Notes under the pieces: model-generated
What the model was told of the DNA's origin: nothing
What the model saw: the letters and a program-made list of their open reading frames with translations, nothing else
The model's database searches: none
Made by a program: the position numbers and the translations under genes
From: Lautropia dentalis
GTDB lineage: Bacteria; Pseudomonadota; Gammaproteobacteria; Burkholderiales; Burkholderiaceae_E
Assembly: GCF_003892345.1 (NCBI RefSeq)
Contig: NZ_RRUE01000001.1
Coordinates: 1 to 64,000 of the forward strand
Reading direction: 5' to 3'
DNA length: 64,000 nucleotides
Shown: positions 43,521 through 53,510 of the stretch, piece by piece
Position numbering within the stretch: position 1 is the stretch's first letter
How the letters are laid out: each line of letters opens with the position of its first letter

Positions 43521-45017
43521 ATGGCAACAACCACCCGCAAGACGGCGGTGGCGAAAAAAACCGTCGGCCGCAAGCCGGCAACCCGAGGCAGCAAGGCTGC
43601 AGCAGATTCTGTCACCCGTCGTGCCACCACGGCCCGCGCTGCTGCAACCACCAGCCGCGCTGCAGCCGCCCCTGCCGCTTCGACCACACGGGGGCGCCGC
43701 AAGGCCGCAGAAGCCGTTGCCGAACCGGTGCGCCGCACCCGCAAGACAGCCGCCGAACCCGAGGTAGCCGCTGCACCCAAACGCCGTGGCCGTCCGCCGA
43801 AGGCCGAGACACTGGCAGCCCGTGCTGCTGCCGCCACTGCGGCCACGCCGGCCCGTCGTGGTCGCAAACCCAAGGCCGAGGTAGAAGCTGCAGCCGCTGC
43901 CCCGGCACGCCGCGGTCGCAAGCCGAAGGTGGAAGTGGAAGCCGTGGCCGAGGCGCCCAAACGCCGTGGCCGTCCGCCCAAGGCCGAGACACTGGCCGCC
44001 CGTGCTGCCGCCGCTGCTGCGGCCACGCCGGCCCGTCGTGGTCGCAAACCGAAGGCCGAGGTGGAAGCAGCAGCCGCTGCCCCGGCACGCCGCGGCCGCA
44101 AACCGAAGGTGGAAGTGGAAGCCGTGGTCGAGACGCCCAAACGCCGTGGCCGTCCGCCCAAGGCCGAGACGCTGGCAGCCCGTGCAGCCGCCGCCGCAGC
44201 GGCCACGCCGGCCCGTCGTGGTCGCAAACCGAAGGCCGAGGTGGAAGCAGCAGCCGCCACGGTGGCACGCCGCGGTCGCAAGCCGAAGGCCGAAGTGGAA
44301 GCCGTGGTCGAGGCGCCCAAACGCCGTGGCCGTCCGCCGAAGGCAGAGACACTGGCAGCCCGTGCAGCCGCTGCCGCTACGCCGGCCCGTCGTGGCCGCA
44401 AACCGAAGGCCGAGGTGGAAGCAGCAGCCACTGCACCGGCCCGTCGCGGTCGCAAGCCGAAGGTGGATGTGGAAGCCGTGGCCGAAGCGCCCAAACGCCG
44501 TGGCCGTCCGCCGAAGGCCGAGACACTGGCAGCCCGCGCTGCCGCCGCTGCGGCCACGCCAGCCCGTCGTGGTCGCAAACCGAAGGCCGAAGTGGAAGCC
44601 GTGGCCGCAGCGCCCAAACGCCGTGGCCGTCCGCCCAAGGCCGAGGCGCCTGCCGTGCTCACCACCACGCCTGCGCGTCGTGGTCGCAAGGCGGCTGGTG
44701 CCGCGCCCGTGCTGACCACGTCGGCCACGCCCGCGCGCCGTGGCCGCAAGGCTGCTGCCGACGTGGAGGTGGCCGCGGCACCGAAGCGTCGCGGTCGCCC
44801 GCCCAAGGCGGAAACGCTGGCTGCCCAGGTCGCGGCCACGCCGGCACGTCGTGGCCGCAAGCCGAAGGCCGAGGTGGAAGCCGCGGCCGCCGCACCGAAG
44901 CGTCGTGGCCGTCCGCCCAAGGCCGAAACACAGGCAGCCGCCGCACCGGCACGCCGTGGCCGCGCCGCGGGCAGCGCCCAGGCCGCCTGGCCGTTTCCGA
45001 CAGGGCGTCGTCCCTGA
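43521..45017 (+). CDS. AlgP/histone-H1-like AT-hook repeat protein
   Basis: A 498-residue, extremely basic Ala/Lys/Arg/Pro-rich protein made of degenerate tandem units. Units of 56-60 residues follow the plan KRRGRPPK - AETLAARAAAA - TPARRGRKPK - AEVEAAAAAP - ARRGRKPK. I count eight KRRGRPPK cores and thirteen ARRGR cores, each an AT-hook-like minor-groove binder. GAGGAGC precedes ATG 43521. Related proteins (AlgP of Pseudomonas, H1-like proteins) are nucleoid-associated; AlgP is linked to alginate regulation. Copy number in such genes often varies by recombination. Both opposite-strand frames are also open, a by-product of composition. Confidence 0.85.
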   Translation: MATTTRKTAVAKKTVGRKPATRGSKAAADSVTRRATTARAAATTSRAAAAPAASTTRGRRKAAEAVAEPVRRTRKTAAEPEVAAAPKRRGRPPKAETLAARAAAATAATPARRGRKPKAEVEAAAAAPARRGRKPKVEVEAVAEAPKRRGRPPKAETLAARAAAAAAATPARRGRKPKAEVEAAAAAPARRGRKPKVEVEAVVETPKRRGRPPKAETLAARAAAAAAATPARRGRKPKAEVEAAAATVARRGRKPKAEVEAVVEAPKRRGRPPKAETLAARAAAAATPARRGRKPKAEVEAAATAPARRGRKPKVDVEAVAEAPKRRGRPPKAETLAARAAAAAATPARRGRKPKAEVEAVAAAPKRRGRPPKAEAPAVLTTTPARRGRKAAGAAPVLTTSATPARRGRKAAADVEVAAAPKRRGRPPKAETLAAQVAATPARRGRKPKAEVEAAAAAPKRRGRPPKAETQAAAAPARRGRAAGSAQAAWPFPTGRRP

Positions 45018-45232
45018 TCTCCCTGCCGGTTGCACATCGTGGCACCGGCCCCCCCCCTGCAGCCGCCCGGGCGCTCGCGCGTTCTGGCGGCTGCAGGCAT
45101 TTTGGGGCGTGATGCGGGGCCCGGATGGGCGAATGCGCCCATGCCACTCGTCAGGGGCACAGGGTGACGGGCGGCGCAGTGGTATGCTGCGGCCTGTCGT
45201 TTTCAACTGTCGATGTTTTTCGGGGGATCAAG

Positions 45233-45808
45233 ATGCAGCCCATTCTCTGGATGCTGATTCAGACCGTCGCGTCGCTGGTGGCCAGTGTCTGCCTGCTGCG
45301 CGCCTATGCCAGATATCACGGCATGCATCCGCACGGCAATCCGCTGGTGGGGTTTGCCCATGCACTGAGCCAGTGGCTGGTTCTGCCACTGTCGCGGGTC
45401 GTCCGGCCATCGGGTCGCATCGACTGGCCCAGCCTGGCAGGGGCCGTGCTGATCGGGCTGGCCACGGCGCTGATGTTCTCTGCCCTCTGGGGGCTGGCGC
45501 TCAACCCGCTCTACATCCTGCTGGTGGGCGTGCTGTGGGTGGTACGCTGGGGGCTGTATCTGGCCATGATGCTGATCATCGCCTCGGCCGTGCTGTCGCT
45601 CATCAATCCGCAGGCGCCGCTGGCCTGGCCGCTGGCTGCGCTGACCTCGCCGCTGCTGCGTCCGTTTCGCCGTGTGGTGCCGCTGATGGGGCAGTTCGAC
45701 CTGTCGCCGCTGGTGGCCCTGCTGGTCATTCAGGTGCTGCTGGTGCTGCTCGATCCCACGCTGGTGCTGAGCACGATGGGCGGGCTGGCACGCTATTCGG
45801 CCGGGTGA
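45233..45808 (+). CDS. YggT-family integral membrane protein
   Basis: A 191-residue protein with two homologous YggT repeats. The first is ILWMLIQTVASLVASVCLLR with FAHALSQWLVLPLSRVV; the second contains YLAMMLIIASAVLSLINP and LTSPLLRPFRRVVPLMGQFD. The family is implicated in osmotic stress and cell-envelope organisation; biochemical role unknown. GGGGGA precedes ATG 45233. The stop codon lies at the base of a terminator hairpin. Confidence 0.88.
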   Translation: MQPILWMLIQTVASLVASVCLLRAYARYHGMHPHGNPLVGFAHALSQWLVLPLSRVVRPSGRIDWPSLAGAVLIGLATALMFSALWGLALNPLYILLVGVLWVVRWGLYLAMMLIIASAVLSLINPQAPLAWPLAALTSPLLRPFRRVVPLMGQFDLSPLVALLVIQVLLVLLDPTLVLSTMGGLARYSAG

Positions 45809-45834
45809 ACCCGTGACCTGAACGTCACGGGTTC
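45807..45834. terminator. terminator overlapping the YggT stop
   Basis: GAACCCGTGAC (45807-45817) pairs perfectly with GTCACGGGTTC (45824-45834), loop of 6. It starts within the stop codon and separates convergent genes. Confidence 0.65.
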
Positions 45835-45863
45835 AGGTCAGTTTTGCAGGCGCGCGTGCTGCC

Positions 45864-46811
45864 TCACCACGGCTGTGCGCCGTAGGCGGCGGCGTAGCGG
45901 GCAGCGATGTCGCTGCGCGAGGGGCTGTGGTTCTGCGGCCCCGGCGATTCGATCTTGATGGCGCCCATCACGCTGCCCAGCTGGGCGGATTTTTTCCAGT
46001 CCCAGCCGCTGGACAGGCCATACAGCAGGCCGGCGCGGTAGGCGTCACCGCAACCGGTGGGATCGACCGTGGCGTTGATGGCCACCGGGGCGATTTGTTC
46101 GACCTTGCCATCGTGGTGCAGGCGCGAGCCGTCACCGCCCAGGGTGACGATCATCGTGCCGGCGGCTTCCAGCACCTCGGCCTCGGTCCAGCCGGTCTTG
46201 TTGCAGACCATGCCGAACTCGTAGTCGTTGACGGTGAGGGCGGTGGCCTGGCGGATCATCTTCTTCAGCTCGTCGCCGCCAAGGATGGGCAGCGACTGGC
46301 CCGGGTCGCAGATGAACGGGATGCCGGCCTTTTCGAACTGGTCGCAATGCTGCACGAAGGCATCATGGCCGTTGGGCGAGGCAATGCCCCACGACACCTC
46401 CTGGCGCGGGAAGGCGTCCACCCGGGCACGGTGCGCCTCGTTCATGGCGCCGGGGTGGAAGGCGGCGATCTGGTTGGCGGCCTTGTCGGTGGTCACGAAG
46501 GCCTGCGGCGTGAAGAATTCGGGCAGCACCAGCAGCTGACGGGTGTCGATGCCCATGGCCCCGAGCTGTTCGGCGTATTCGGCGCCGTCCTTGCCGACGG
46601 TGGCCAGGATGGCCGGCGTGCCGCCCAGCAGGCGCAGGTTGTAGGCGATGTTGGCCGCGCAGCCGCCGGATTCACGTTTCAGCTCGGGCGTCAGCATCGA
46701 GATGTTGATCTGGTGAACCCGCTCGGGCAGGATGTGATCCTTGAAATAGCCGTCGAACACCATGATGGTGTCGAAGGCGACGGAACCGCTGATCAGGACG
46801 TGCTGGGTCAT
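45864..46811 (-). CDS. PfkB-family sugar/nucleoside kinase
   Basis: A 315-residue ribokinase-fold kinase. Substrate-side motifs are SVAFDTIMVFDGYF and ESGGCAANIAYNLRLLGG; the anion-hole and catalytic motif is DPTGCGDAYRAGLLYG, with Asp as base in GCGD. The group resembles adenosine-kinase-like PfkB proteins. The substrate is not determined. It is the last gene of the minus-strand series, 211 bp after the DUF3426 gene, a neighbourhood conserved in Burkholderiales. Confidence 0.9.
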   Translation of the reverse strand: MTQHVLISGSVAFDTIMVFDGYFKDHILPERVHQINISMLTPELKRESGGCAANIAYNLRLLGGTPAILATVGKDGAEYAEQLGAMGIDTRQLLVLPEFFTPQAFVTTDKAANQIAAFHPGAMNEAHRARVDAFPRQEVSWGIASPNGHDAFVQHCDQFEKAGIPFICDPGQSLPILGGDELKKMIRQATALTVNDYEFGMVCNKTGWTEAEVLEAAGTMIVTLGGDGSRLHHDGKVEQIAPVAINATVDPTGCGDAYRAGLLYGLSSGWDWKKSAQLGSVMGAIKIESPGPQNHSPSRSDIAARYAAAYGAQPW

Positions 46812-47022
46812 GTGGGTACCTGCAGGGAAGGGCTGCGCACCGCAGCCGGTTGGAGAGGGAAAGACGAACGGGCCGGTTCATGAAGACCGGTCTGGCCACA
46901 GGCGCGCGTCCGGCCATGGCATACGGGCCAGGAGGGCGGCTGGATCATGAAGGTGTGCGCTTCCATGGTGGCATGGTCGGCTGTGCTGGCGGGCTGCCGG
47001 CACGCATTACCCGCCATGGGGG

Positions 47023-49152
47023 TCATGGATAGAACAGCGACACGGAGTAGCCCGCCAGGTTCAGGTCGCTGGTGTCGAGCATCAGGTCCAGGGGCTGTTC
47101 GCTGTTGGGGGCCATGCCCGCTGCCTGGTCGTGCCCGGCGGGCAGGTACTGGGCCGGCAGCAGCACCTTGCGCACCAGAATGGCGTTGGACGGGCCAGTG
47201 AGCGTCAGCTCCATGGCGGGCCAGCGCGTGGCGGTGCCACTGCGATTGCGCAGGATGGCCGTCATGCGGGTCTGACCGGTTTTCTGGGTATTGCGCAGCT
47301 CGAACGATTCGATCGACAGGGCCGAGAGGTTCATCGGCGGCTGGATGGTCTGGCCGGTGAGCAGGCTGATGGCCTGGACCACCGGACGCAGGAAGGGCAC
47401 GGTGTAGCTGATTTCGGTGCGATACACCGCCACCAGCTGCACGGCGGCCAGCACGCCCAGCACGGCCATCACGATGCGGCGGCGCTTCGGGGTGAACCAG
47501 CCGGCCGATTCGGCCGATTCGTGCGTGTAACCGTCGTGCAGGCTGCCCAGGCTTTCGCGGGCGTGACTGCTGCTCCGGCGGCGACTGCGCCGGCTGCTGC
47601 CGTCCCTGCCACGCCGGCTGCGCGATGATTCCCGGCTGCTACTGCTGCTGCTGCTGCCGCCACCACGGGAGGTGTCGCCCTCCGGTGTGCCGTGGGCGGT
47701 ACGCGCGGCGTGGTCGTGTGCCTGATCGTCGTCGGCGTTTTCGGCGTGACGCGGCTTGTGCTGGCGCCAGATGCGGTTGGCCTCGTCGACCAGCGCGCTG
47801 GTGGCCTGGGTGTCGGGATCCAGGTCGCTGTCTGCGGGCGGCTGGCTGTGGCCGCTGCGGTCGCTGCGCAGCGAGGCCGGCAGCTGGACGTTCCTGTCGT
47901 GCTCGTGACCGGGCAAGGGGGCCTCGTTGTCCGCCATGAAGAAGACGGTGTTCAGGCTGGTGTCGTCTTCCTGGGCATCGGGGCGGGTGGCGACGGCAGG
48001 GGCAGCCTCCGGGGCAGGCCCGGAGGCAGGCTCAGGTGCTGGCCCAGATGCTGGTTCAGGTGCCGGGCTGCGGCCCTTCATGAACCTGCTCCAGCGGCTC
48101 TGGCCGCGCGCGGACCTGTCCTTGTCCTTCCTGCTCCGGTTTCTGCCCTTGCTGCTGCCGGACGTGCCGCTGCCGGAGGGCGTCGTACCTTCGGTGGCCG
48201 CGGTGTCTTCGGTGTCTTCGGAGTCCGGGGTATCGCCGGAGCCTGCGGCGTCTTCGGAGCCCTCGGTGTCGCCGGCGTCCGGGGTGTGGCTGGAATCTGC
48301 GGTGTCTGCGGAATCTGTGCTGCTGCCGTCAGCAGCGGTTGCGGCTTCAGGTGCGTCGCCGGCGCCGGTTGCGTGGGGGGCCGGCGCGCTGGCAGGGGAG
48401 GCTGTGCCGTCGTCAACGGTGTCTTCAGCCTGGCTGGTGCCAGTGTCGGTGCCGCGGGTATCCTCCGTGCCGGTGCCGGTGCCGGTGCCGGTGGACGTGT
48501 GCGTACCGGTCGTCGTGCCGGTGGTTTCGCTGCTGCTGGCTGGAGCGCCATGAGGGGCCGGCGTGGGCTGTGCCGCGGCGGCCCTGTCTGTCTTGCCTTC
48601 CTTGCCGGTTGCGCGGGCGGCAGTGCCCTTGGTACCGGTGCTCCGGGAAGTGCCGGGGGCTTCCTCCGTGCCGGTGTCCGTGCCGGTGTCCGTGCCGGTG
48701 GAGGGCATGGTGAGGGATGGCCAGGGCTGCGCGACGGCACCGTCTTCGTCCACCTGGGCGGACGGCGTGGCGGCCGTTTCGGTGTTCCCCTGCTCGGAGG
48801 CGGCGATGAGCGTCTGCGTGACCGGGTCGGTGGTGTCGGAATCGAGCGGACCCGAACCGGGATGGGTGTCGGAGAAGGTCAGGCCGGCCGCCACGTCGTT
48901 GTAGCGGCTCTCGGGGGTACGGGGCTCCTCGGGCGCACCGGGTGCGGTGGACGGGCCGGTGGTGGTGTCCGGTGCGTGCTGGATCGTCGTCGGGTCGGAG
49001 TCATCGTCCTTGTCGACGTAGCGCAGGTGCTCGACGCCCGAGAACACGAACTGGCAGACGCCACAACGCACGAGGCCCCGGCGCAGCTTGAGCTGGTCGG
49101 GCACGACCTTGAAACTGGTCTTGCATTGCGGGCAGGTGGTTGCGAGCGCCAT
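47023..49152 (-). CDS. zinc-ribbon DUF3426 membrane protein with long disordered region
   Basis: A 709-residue protein. An N-terminal MJ0042-type zinc ribbon uses Cys7, Cys10, Cys30 and Cys33 (TTCPQCKTSF, VRCGVCQFVF). Residues about 45-515 are low complexity: TGTDTGTDTGTE-like Thr/Gly runs, Asp/Ser/Glu stretches and Ser/Arg-rich blocks (GGGSSSSSSSRESSRSRR). A single membrane helix (IVMAVLGVLAAVQLVAV) is followed by the periplasmic DUF3426 domain (about 560-709). Relatives are usually 250-450 residues, so the spacer is expanded. Function unknown. Confidence 0.85.
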   Translation of the reverse strand: MALATTCPQCKTSFKVVPDQLKLRRGLVRCGVCQFVFSGVEHLRYVDKDDDSDPTTIQHAPDTTTGPSTAPGAPEEPRTPESRYNDVAAGLTFSDTHPGSGPLDSDTTDPVTQTLIAASEQGNTETAATPSAQVDEDGAVAQPWPSLTMPSTGTDTGTDTGTEEAPGTSRSTGTKGTAARATGKEGKTDRAAAAQPTPAPHGAPASSSETTGTTTGTHTSTGTGTGTGTEDTRGTDTGTSQAEDTVDDGTASPASAPAPHATGAGDAPEAATAADGSSTDSADTADSSHTPDAGDTEGSEDAAGSGDTPDSEDTEDTAATEGTTPSGSGTSGSSKGRNRSRKDKDRSARGQSRWSRFMKGRSPAPEPASGPAPEPASGPAPEAAPAVATRPDAQEDDTSLNTVFFMADNEAPLPGHEHDRNVQLPASLRSDRSGHSQPPADSDLDPDTQATSALVDEANRIWRQHKPRHAENADDDQAHDHAARTAHGTPEGDTSRGGGSSSSSSSRESSRSRRGRDGSSRRSRRRSSSHARESLGSLHDGYTHESAESAGWFTPKRRRIVMAVLGVLAAVQLVAVYRTEISYTVPFLRPVVQAISLLTGQTIQPPMNLSALSIESFELRNTQKTGQTRMTAILRNRSGTATRWPAMELTLTGPSNAILVRKVLLPAQYLPAGHDQAAGMAPNSEQPLDLMLDTSDLNLAGYSVSLFYP

Positions 49153-49260
49153 GACGCGATCTTGCCGTGGTGAGATATCGGGAAAAAACGACTATGTTAA
49201 CGCCCGCGGACAGCTTTGGCTGTGACTGGTGTAACGGTGTGCCAGTCAACGTCACCGCCT

Positions 49261-50301
49261 TCAGACAGGCCGGCTGCCGGTCAGGCAGGCCCAGCCGTCA
49301 CGGGTGCGCCAGGCGTGTACCTGCAGAACCGGGTCGTAATGCCGGGCCACTTCGTCGATCTGCCGCTCCAGTACACCCGAGAGTACCAGCCGTCCGCCCG
49401 GCGCCACCAGCGACGACAGGATGGGAGCCAGCAGCTTCAGCGGGGTGGACAGGATGTTGGCCACGACGAGCTGGGCCGGCGCCGGCAGGGCAGCGTTGCC
49501 GTCGAGCGCCGTGACCTGCACGCGGTTGATGCGGGCGTTTTCGGTGGTGCTGAGTACGGCCTGCGGGTCGATGTCGATGCCGATGACCTCGGCGGCGCCC
49601 AGCCGGGCAGCGGCAATGGCCAGAATGCCCGATCCGCAGCCGTAGTCGATCACGCGCAGGCCGGCCACGTCGTGCTCGTCCAGCCACTCCAGGCACATGC
49701 GGGTGGTGGGATGGCTGCCCGTGCCGAAGGCCAGGCCCGGGTCGATGATCAGCGCCTCGCGATGGCCGGGCTGTGCTTCGGCGGCGTGCCAGCTAGGCAG
49801 GATGAGCAGCCGCTGGCCGACAGGAATGGGGTCGAACTGCGCCTGGGTGATGCGCACCCAGTCCTGGTCGTCCACCCGCCGGGTGGCCAGCACGGCAGGC
49901 AGGGGCTTCTGCAGCGCTGTGGCGGCCTCGTCCAGTACCGCCTGGATGTGATCCGGGAGGACCGCGACGCTGGCGGGGGCTGCTGCTGCCGTGGACGCTG
50001 TTTCCGGGGTGCCCGTCGCTGCCGGCGGGTTGGGGGCGCCGGCCGACTGCGCCTCGCTGCCGTCGAACAGCACGGCCAGCCGGGTGCGCTTCCAGCCGAA
50101 GGTCTGGGGCAGGTAGCCGTCTCCGGTGCCGGGCAGGCCGGCAGGGACCGGTTCGCCAAAGAGCGGCTGCTCGTCGGGCGAGTCGGCATCGGCGTCTTCG
50201 GCCTGCACCGACAGGGCGCCGGCCTCCAGCAGGGCATCGGCCCAGGCTTCGGCCTCGTCCTTGTCGACTTCGAGGGTGATTTCGGTCCAGGTCTGGGTCA
50301 T
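49261..50301 (-). CDS. prmA: ribosomal protein L11 methyltransferase
   Basis: A 346-residue SAM-dependent enzyme trimethylating L11. The N-terminal L11-recognition part starts MTQTWTEITLEVDKDEAEAW; the methyltransferase core has DPGLAFGTGSHPTTRMCLEWL, VIDYGCGSGILAIAAARLGA (motif I) and VVANILSTPL with the NPPF-equivalent. An Ala/Thr/Pro-rich insert of about 35 residues (about 87-120) makes it longer than the usual 290-300. I start at ATG 50301, 12 codons inside the open frame, matching the family N-terminus. Confidence 0.93.
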   Translation of the reverse strand: MTQTWTEITLEVDKDEAEAWADALLEAGALSVQAEDADADSPDEQPLFGEPVPAGLPGTGDGYLPQTFGWKRTRLAVLFDGSEAQSAGAPNPPAATGTPETASTAAAAPASVAVLPDHIQAVLDEAATALQKPLPAVLATRRVDDQDWVRITQAQFDPIPVGQRLLILPSWHAAEAQPGHREALIIDPGLAFGTGSHPTTRMCLEWLDEHDVAGLRVIDYGCGSGILAIAAARLGAAEVIGIDIDPQAVLSTTENARINRVQVTALDGNAALPAPAQLVVANILSTPLKLLAPILSSLVAPGGRLVLSGVLERQIDEVARHYDPVLQVHAWRTRDGWACLTGSRPV

Positions 50302-50462
50302 GGGATATGTTTGGGATCCCTGCACCGGGACGGTCATGTGCCGGTGCAGGGAGTTCCGGCAGGGCTGCCGGTGTCAGGAGGCCGCCTTGCGCCCGGCCAG
50401 CATCCTTTACTGGCGACATCGGGCGTCTGCCTTGCGCCCGGGCGGCGTTTTTTGCAGGCGAT

Positions 50463-51818
50463 TCAGGCGTTTGCCTTGCGTTCAGCCAGCATTTTCTCCA
50501 GATAGTGGATGGATGTGCCGCCTTCGTTGAAGCGCCTGTCTTCCATCAGGTCGCGGTGCAGGGCGATGTTGGTGCTGATGCCCTCGACCACCATTTCCGA
50601 CAGGGCGATGTTCATGCGCTGGATGGCCTGGTGGCGGGTTTCGCCATAGCAGATCACCTTGCCGATCATGGAGTCGTAGAACGGTGGCACGAAGTAATTG
50701 TTGAAGACATGCGAATCCACCCGCACGCCCGGACCGCCCGGCGGATGCCAGTTGGAGATGCGGCCGGCCGAGGGGATGAACTTGTACGGGTCTTCGGCGT
50801 TGATCCGGCACTCGATGGCGTGGCCCTTGATCTTCACGTCGTCCTGCGTGAGGCGCAGTTTTTCGCCAGCGGCGATGCGGATCTGCTCCTGGACCAGGTC
50901 GATGCCGGTGATCAGCTCGGTGACCGGATGTTCGACCTGCAGGCGGGTGTTCATCTCGATGAAGAAGAACTCGCCGTTTTCGTAGAGGAACTCGAAGGTG
51001 CCGGCGCCGCGGTAGCCGATGGCCTTGCAGGCTTCCACGCAGCGCATGCCGATCTTGTGAATGAGGTCGCGGGCGATGCCGGGGGCCGGGGCCTCCTCGA
51101 TGATCTTCTGGTGGCGGCGCTGCATCGAGCAGTCGCGCTCACCCAGATAGATGGCGTTGCCGTGCTCGTCGGCCAGCACCTGGATCTCGATGTGGCGCGG
51201 GTTTTCCAGATACCGCTCCATGTAGACCGCGCCGTTGTTGAATGCGGCCTGTGCTTCGCTGCGGGTGGTGGCCACCGAGCCCAGCAGTGAGGCTTCTTCG
51301 CGCACCACGCGCATGCCGCGGCCGCCGCCACCGCCGGCCGCCTTGATGATGACCGGATAGCCCACCTTGCGGGCGGTTTCGAGAATTTCCTTCGGGTCGT
51401 TGGGCAGGGCGCCGTCGGAACCGGGCACCACCGGCACGCCGGCCTGCTTCATGGCGTCCTTGGCCGAGACCTTGTCGCCCATCAGGCGGATGGACTCGGG
51501 GCGCGGGCCGATGAAGACGAAGCCGCTGCGTTCGACCTGCTCGGCGAAGTCGGCGTTTTCGGACAGGAAGCCGTAACCGGGGTGGATGGCACCGGCGTCG
51601 GTGACTTCGGCGGCGCTGATGATGGCCGGAATGTTCAGGTAGCTGTTGCGCGAGGCGGGCGGCCCGATGCAGACCGACTCATCGGCCAGTCGCACGTACT
51701 TGGCCTCGGTATCGGCCTCGGAATGGACCACCACCGTGCGGATGCCCATTTCGCGGCAGGCACGCTGGATGCGCAGGGCGATTTCGCCCCGGTTGGCGAT
51801 GAGGATCTTCTCGAACAT
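50463..51818 (-). CDS. accC: acetyl-CoA carboxylase, biotin carboxylase subunit
   Basis: A 451-residue ATP-grasp enzyme that carboxylates biotin on AccB, the first step of malonyl-CoA synthesis. It starts [31 protein letters not shown] is the ATP-binding glycine loop, and [14 protein letters not shown] carries catalytic residues. The gene starts 19 bp after the accB stop. Length and motifs are normal. Confidence 0.97.
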   Translation of the reverse strand: MFEKILIANRGEIALRIQRACREMGIRTVVVHSEADTEAKYVRLADESVCIGPPASRNSYLNIPAIISAAEVTDAGAIHPGYGFLSENADFAEQVERSGFVFIGPRPESIRLMGDKVSAKDAMKQAGVPVVPGSDGALPNDPKEILETARKVGYPVIIKAAGGGGGRGMRVVREEASLLGSVATTRSEAQAAFNNGAVYMERYLENPRHIEIQVLADEHGNAIYLGERDCSMQRRHQKIIEEAPAPGIARDLIHKIGMRCVEACKAIGYRGAGTFEFLYENGEFFFIEMNTRLQVEHPVTELITGIDLVQEQIRIAAGEKLRLTQDDVKIKGHAIECRINAEDPYKFIPSAGRISNWHPPGGPGVRVDSHVFNNYFVPPFYDSMIGKVICYGETRHQAIQRMNIALSEMVVEGISTNIALHRDLMEDRRFNEGGTSIHYLEKMLAERKANA

Positions 51819-51837
51819 GCTGGTTGCCCGCCGTGGA

Positions 51838-52317
51838 TTATTCGATGATGAACAGCGGCTGACCGTATTCGATGGGCTGGCCGTTTTCCACCAGAATCTC
51901 GACCACCGTGCCGGCAAATTCCGACTCGATCTCGTTCATCAGCTTCATGGCTTCGATGATGCACAGCGTGTCACCCACCTTGACGGTGGTGCCCACCTGT
52001 ACGAACGGGTCGGCTTCGGGGTTGGGGGCACGGTACAGCGTGCCGACCATGGGGGACTTGACCGTCTTGCCACGCGGGGCTGCCGGTGCAGCCGCCGCCT
52101 GAGCAGGGGCCGCCGCGGCGCCGGGCTGCGCAGCCGGGGCGGCCACGGCGGCCTGGCTGGCCGGAATCTGCACGACCTGGGCGACGGGGGCCTGGGCGGC
52201 CGACGGCGGCGGCGCCTTGACGATGCGCACCCGGCCTTCGGCCTCGGTGATTTCGAGTTCCGAAATGCTGGACTCGGCAACGAGATCGATCAGGGTTTTC
52301 AGTTTGCGCAAATCCAT
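51838..52317 (-). CDS. accB: acetyl-CoA carboxylase, biotin carboxyl carrier protein
   Basis: A 159-residue carrier. The N-terminal region ([20 protein letters not shown]) is followed by an Ala/Pro-rich hinge (36-82) and the biotinyl domain with [10 protein letters not shown], where Lys125 is the biotin site. It is co-transcribed with accC and probably with aroQ 71 bp upstream. It moves carboxybiotin between AccC and the transcarboxylase AccAD. Confidence 0.97.
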   Translation of the reverse strand: MDLRKLKTLIDLVAESSISELEITEAEGRVRIVKAPPPSAAQAPVAQVVQIPASQAAVAAPAAQPGAAAAPAQAAAAPAAPRGKTVKSPMVGTLYRAPNPEADPFVQVGTTVKVGDTLCIIEAMKLMNEIESEFAGTVVEILVENGQPIEYGQPLFIIE

Positions 52318-52388
52318 GCTGGGGATTCCTGATGAGTAGAGTAGGGCCGTCTGGCCTGGTTGTGTCTGAGGGGTGCCGGTGGACGGGG

Positions 52389-52871
52389 TCAGTGGCTGGC
52401 CGATGCCGGCGGTGCAACACCAAGTTCGCGCAGCGCGTATCGTAGCGCGGCTTCATAGCCGAACGCGCCCATGCCCACGACGGTAGCCTCGGCGAGATCG
52501 GAGAAATACGAGTGGTGGCGGAAGGGCTCGCGCCGGTGCACGTTGGACAGGTGCACTTCCACGAAGGGGATGGCCACGGCGGCCAGTGCATCGCGCAGGG
52601 CCACGCTGGTGTGTGTATAGGCGGCCGGGTTGATGATGATGAACGCGGTGCCGTCGGTGCGGGCGGCCTGGATGCGGTCGACCAGGGCGCCCTCGTGGTT
52701 GCTCTGGAAATGCGCCAGCGGCACGTCATGCTGACGCGCGATGGCGGCCAGGTGCGCGTTGATGTCGGCCAGCGTGGTGCGGCCGTAGACCTCGGGCTCC
52801 CGGGTGCCGAGCAGGTTCAGGTTGGGGCCATGGATGATGAGCAGCCCCTTTTTCTGGCCAGATGCGTTCAA
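52389..52871 (-). CDS. aroQ: 3-dehydroquinate dehydratase, type II
   Basis: A 160-residue type II dehydroquinase, step three of the shikimate pathway. Motifs are [19 protein letters not shown] with the catalytic Tyr loop, [29 protein letters not shown] and [18 protein letters not shown] with the catalytic His. It starts 12 bp after the TlpA-like stop, so the two are in one transcript. AroE at 60020-61141 performs the next step. Confidence 0.96.
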   Translation of the reverse strand: MNASGQKKGLLIIHGPNLNLLGTREPEVYGRTTLADINAHLAAIARQHDVPLAHFQSNHEGALVDRIQAARTDGTAFIIINPAAYTHTSVALRDALAAVAIPFVEVHLSNVHRREPFRHHSYFSDLAEATVVGMGAFGYEAALRYALRELGVAPPASASH

Positions 52872-52883
52872 GATCGTGCGCGC

Positions 52884-53510
52884 TCAATGCAGATCGCCGG
52901 ATTTTAGCATTGAACGGAGCGCTTCGATATCCAGTGCACCGCTGTGGCGCCAGTGAATCTGGCCCTGTGCATCCAGCACCACGGTAAAGGGCAGGCCGCC
53001 CTTCTCGTTGCCCCACTGTTTTGACAGGTTCAGGGCCTTGTAACCGGCCATCAGCAGGGGGAAATCGATGCCGGGCGTCTTTTCGGTGAACTTCTGCACG
53101 TGGGGCCCGGAGTCGGCGGCAATGCCGATGATGGTGGCATCGTCACCCAGCTCGCGGGCCAGGTTGGCCAGGTCCGGCATCTCGCGGATGCACGGCGGGC
53201 ACCAGGTGGCCCAGAAGTTGATCACTACCGGCTTGCCCTTCAGGGCCTTGATGTCCAGTGTCTTGCCGCCGAAGACGGGCAGGTTCAGGCCGGCCAGCGT
53301 GTCGAGCGGGGTCTGGTCGGTGGCGGCGGCCTGAGTGGCGGGTTTCTGTGCCGTGGCCGGTGTGGTGGTGGCCTGGGCGAGCTGCACGGGGGCGCTCGGG
53401 GCAGTGCCCTGCGTAGTGGCTGGTGCTGATACGCCCGGCTGGGCTGCCTGGGCCGAGAGGGGCAGCAGGGCGGCCAGCATCAGCGTCGGCAGGAGGCGGC
53501 GGGCCTGCAT
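52884..53510 (-). CDS. TlpA/ResA-like periplasmic thiol-disulfide oxidoreductase
   Basis: A protein of about 208 residues with a thioredoxin fold. The signal peptide is RRLLPTLMLAALLPLSAQA. An Ala/Thr/Gln-rich linker (25-75) leads to the redox domain with FWATWCPPCIREMPDLANLA, active-site CPPC near residue 105. Such proteins reduce or oxidise cysteines in the periplasm, often for cytochrome c maturation. The frame extends to ATG 53621, adding 37 residues; I prefer 53510 because it starts just before the signal peptide, though neither has a clear ribosome binding site. Confidence 0.87.
   Translation of the reverse strand: MQARRLLPTLMLAALLPLSAQAAQPGVSAPATTQGTAPSAPVQLAQATTTPATAQKPATQAAATDQTPLDTLAGLNLPVFGGKTLDIKALKGKPVVINFWATWCPPCIREMPDLANLARELGDDATIIGIAADSGPHVQKFTEKTPGIDFPLLMAGYKALNLSKQWGNEKGGLPFTVVLDAQGQIHWRHSGALDIEALRSMLKSGDLH

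Noticed and set aside
43780-45000. Regular 180-bp units considered as a CRISPR or satellite
   Set aside because: They are codon-phased repeats of one protein gene.
43439-45206. Two open frames of about 570 codons opposite the AT-hook gene
   Set aside because: Both mirror the repeat composition of the plus-strand gene, which has a ribosome binding site and recognisable AT-hooks; the antisense frames lack both.
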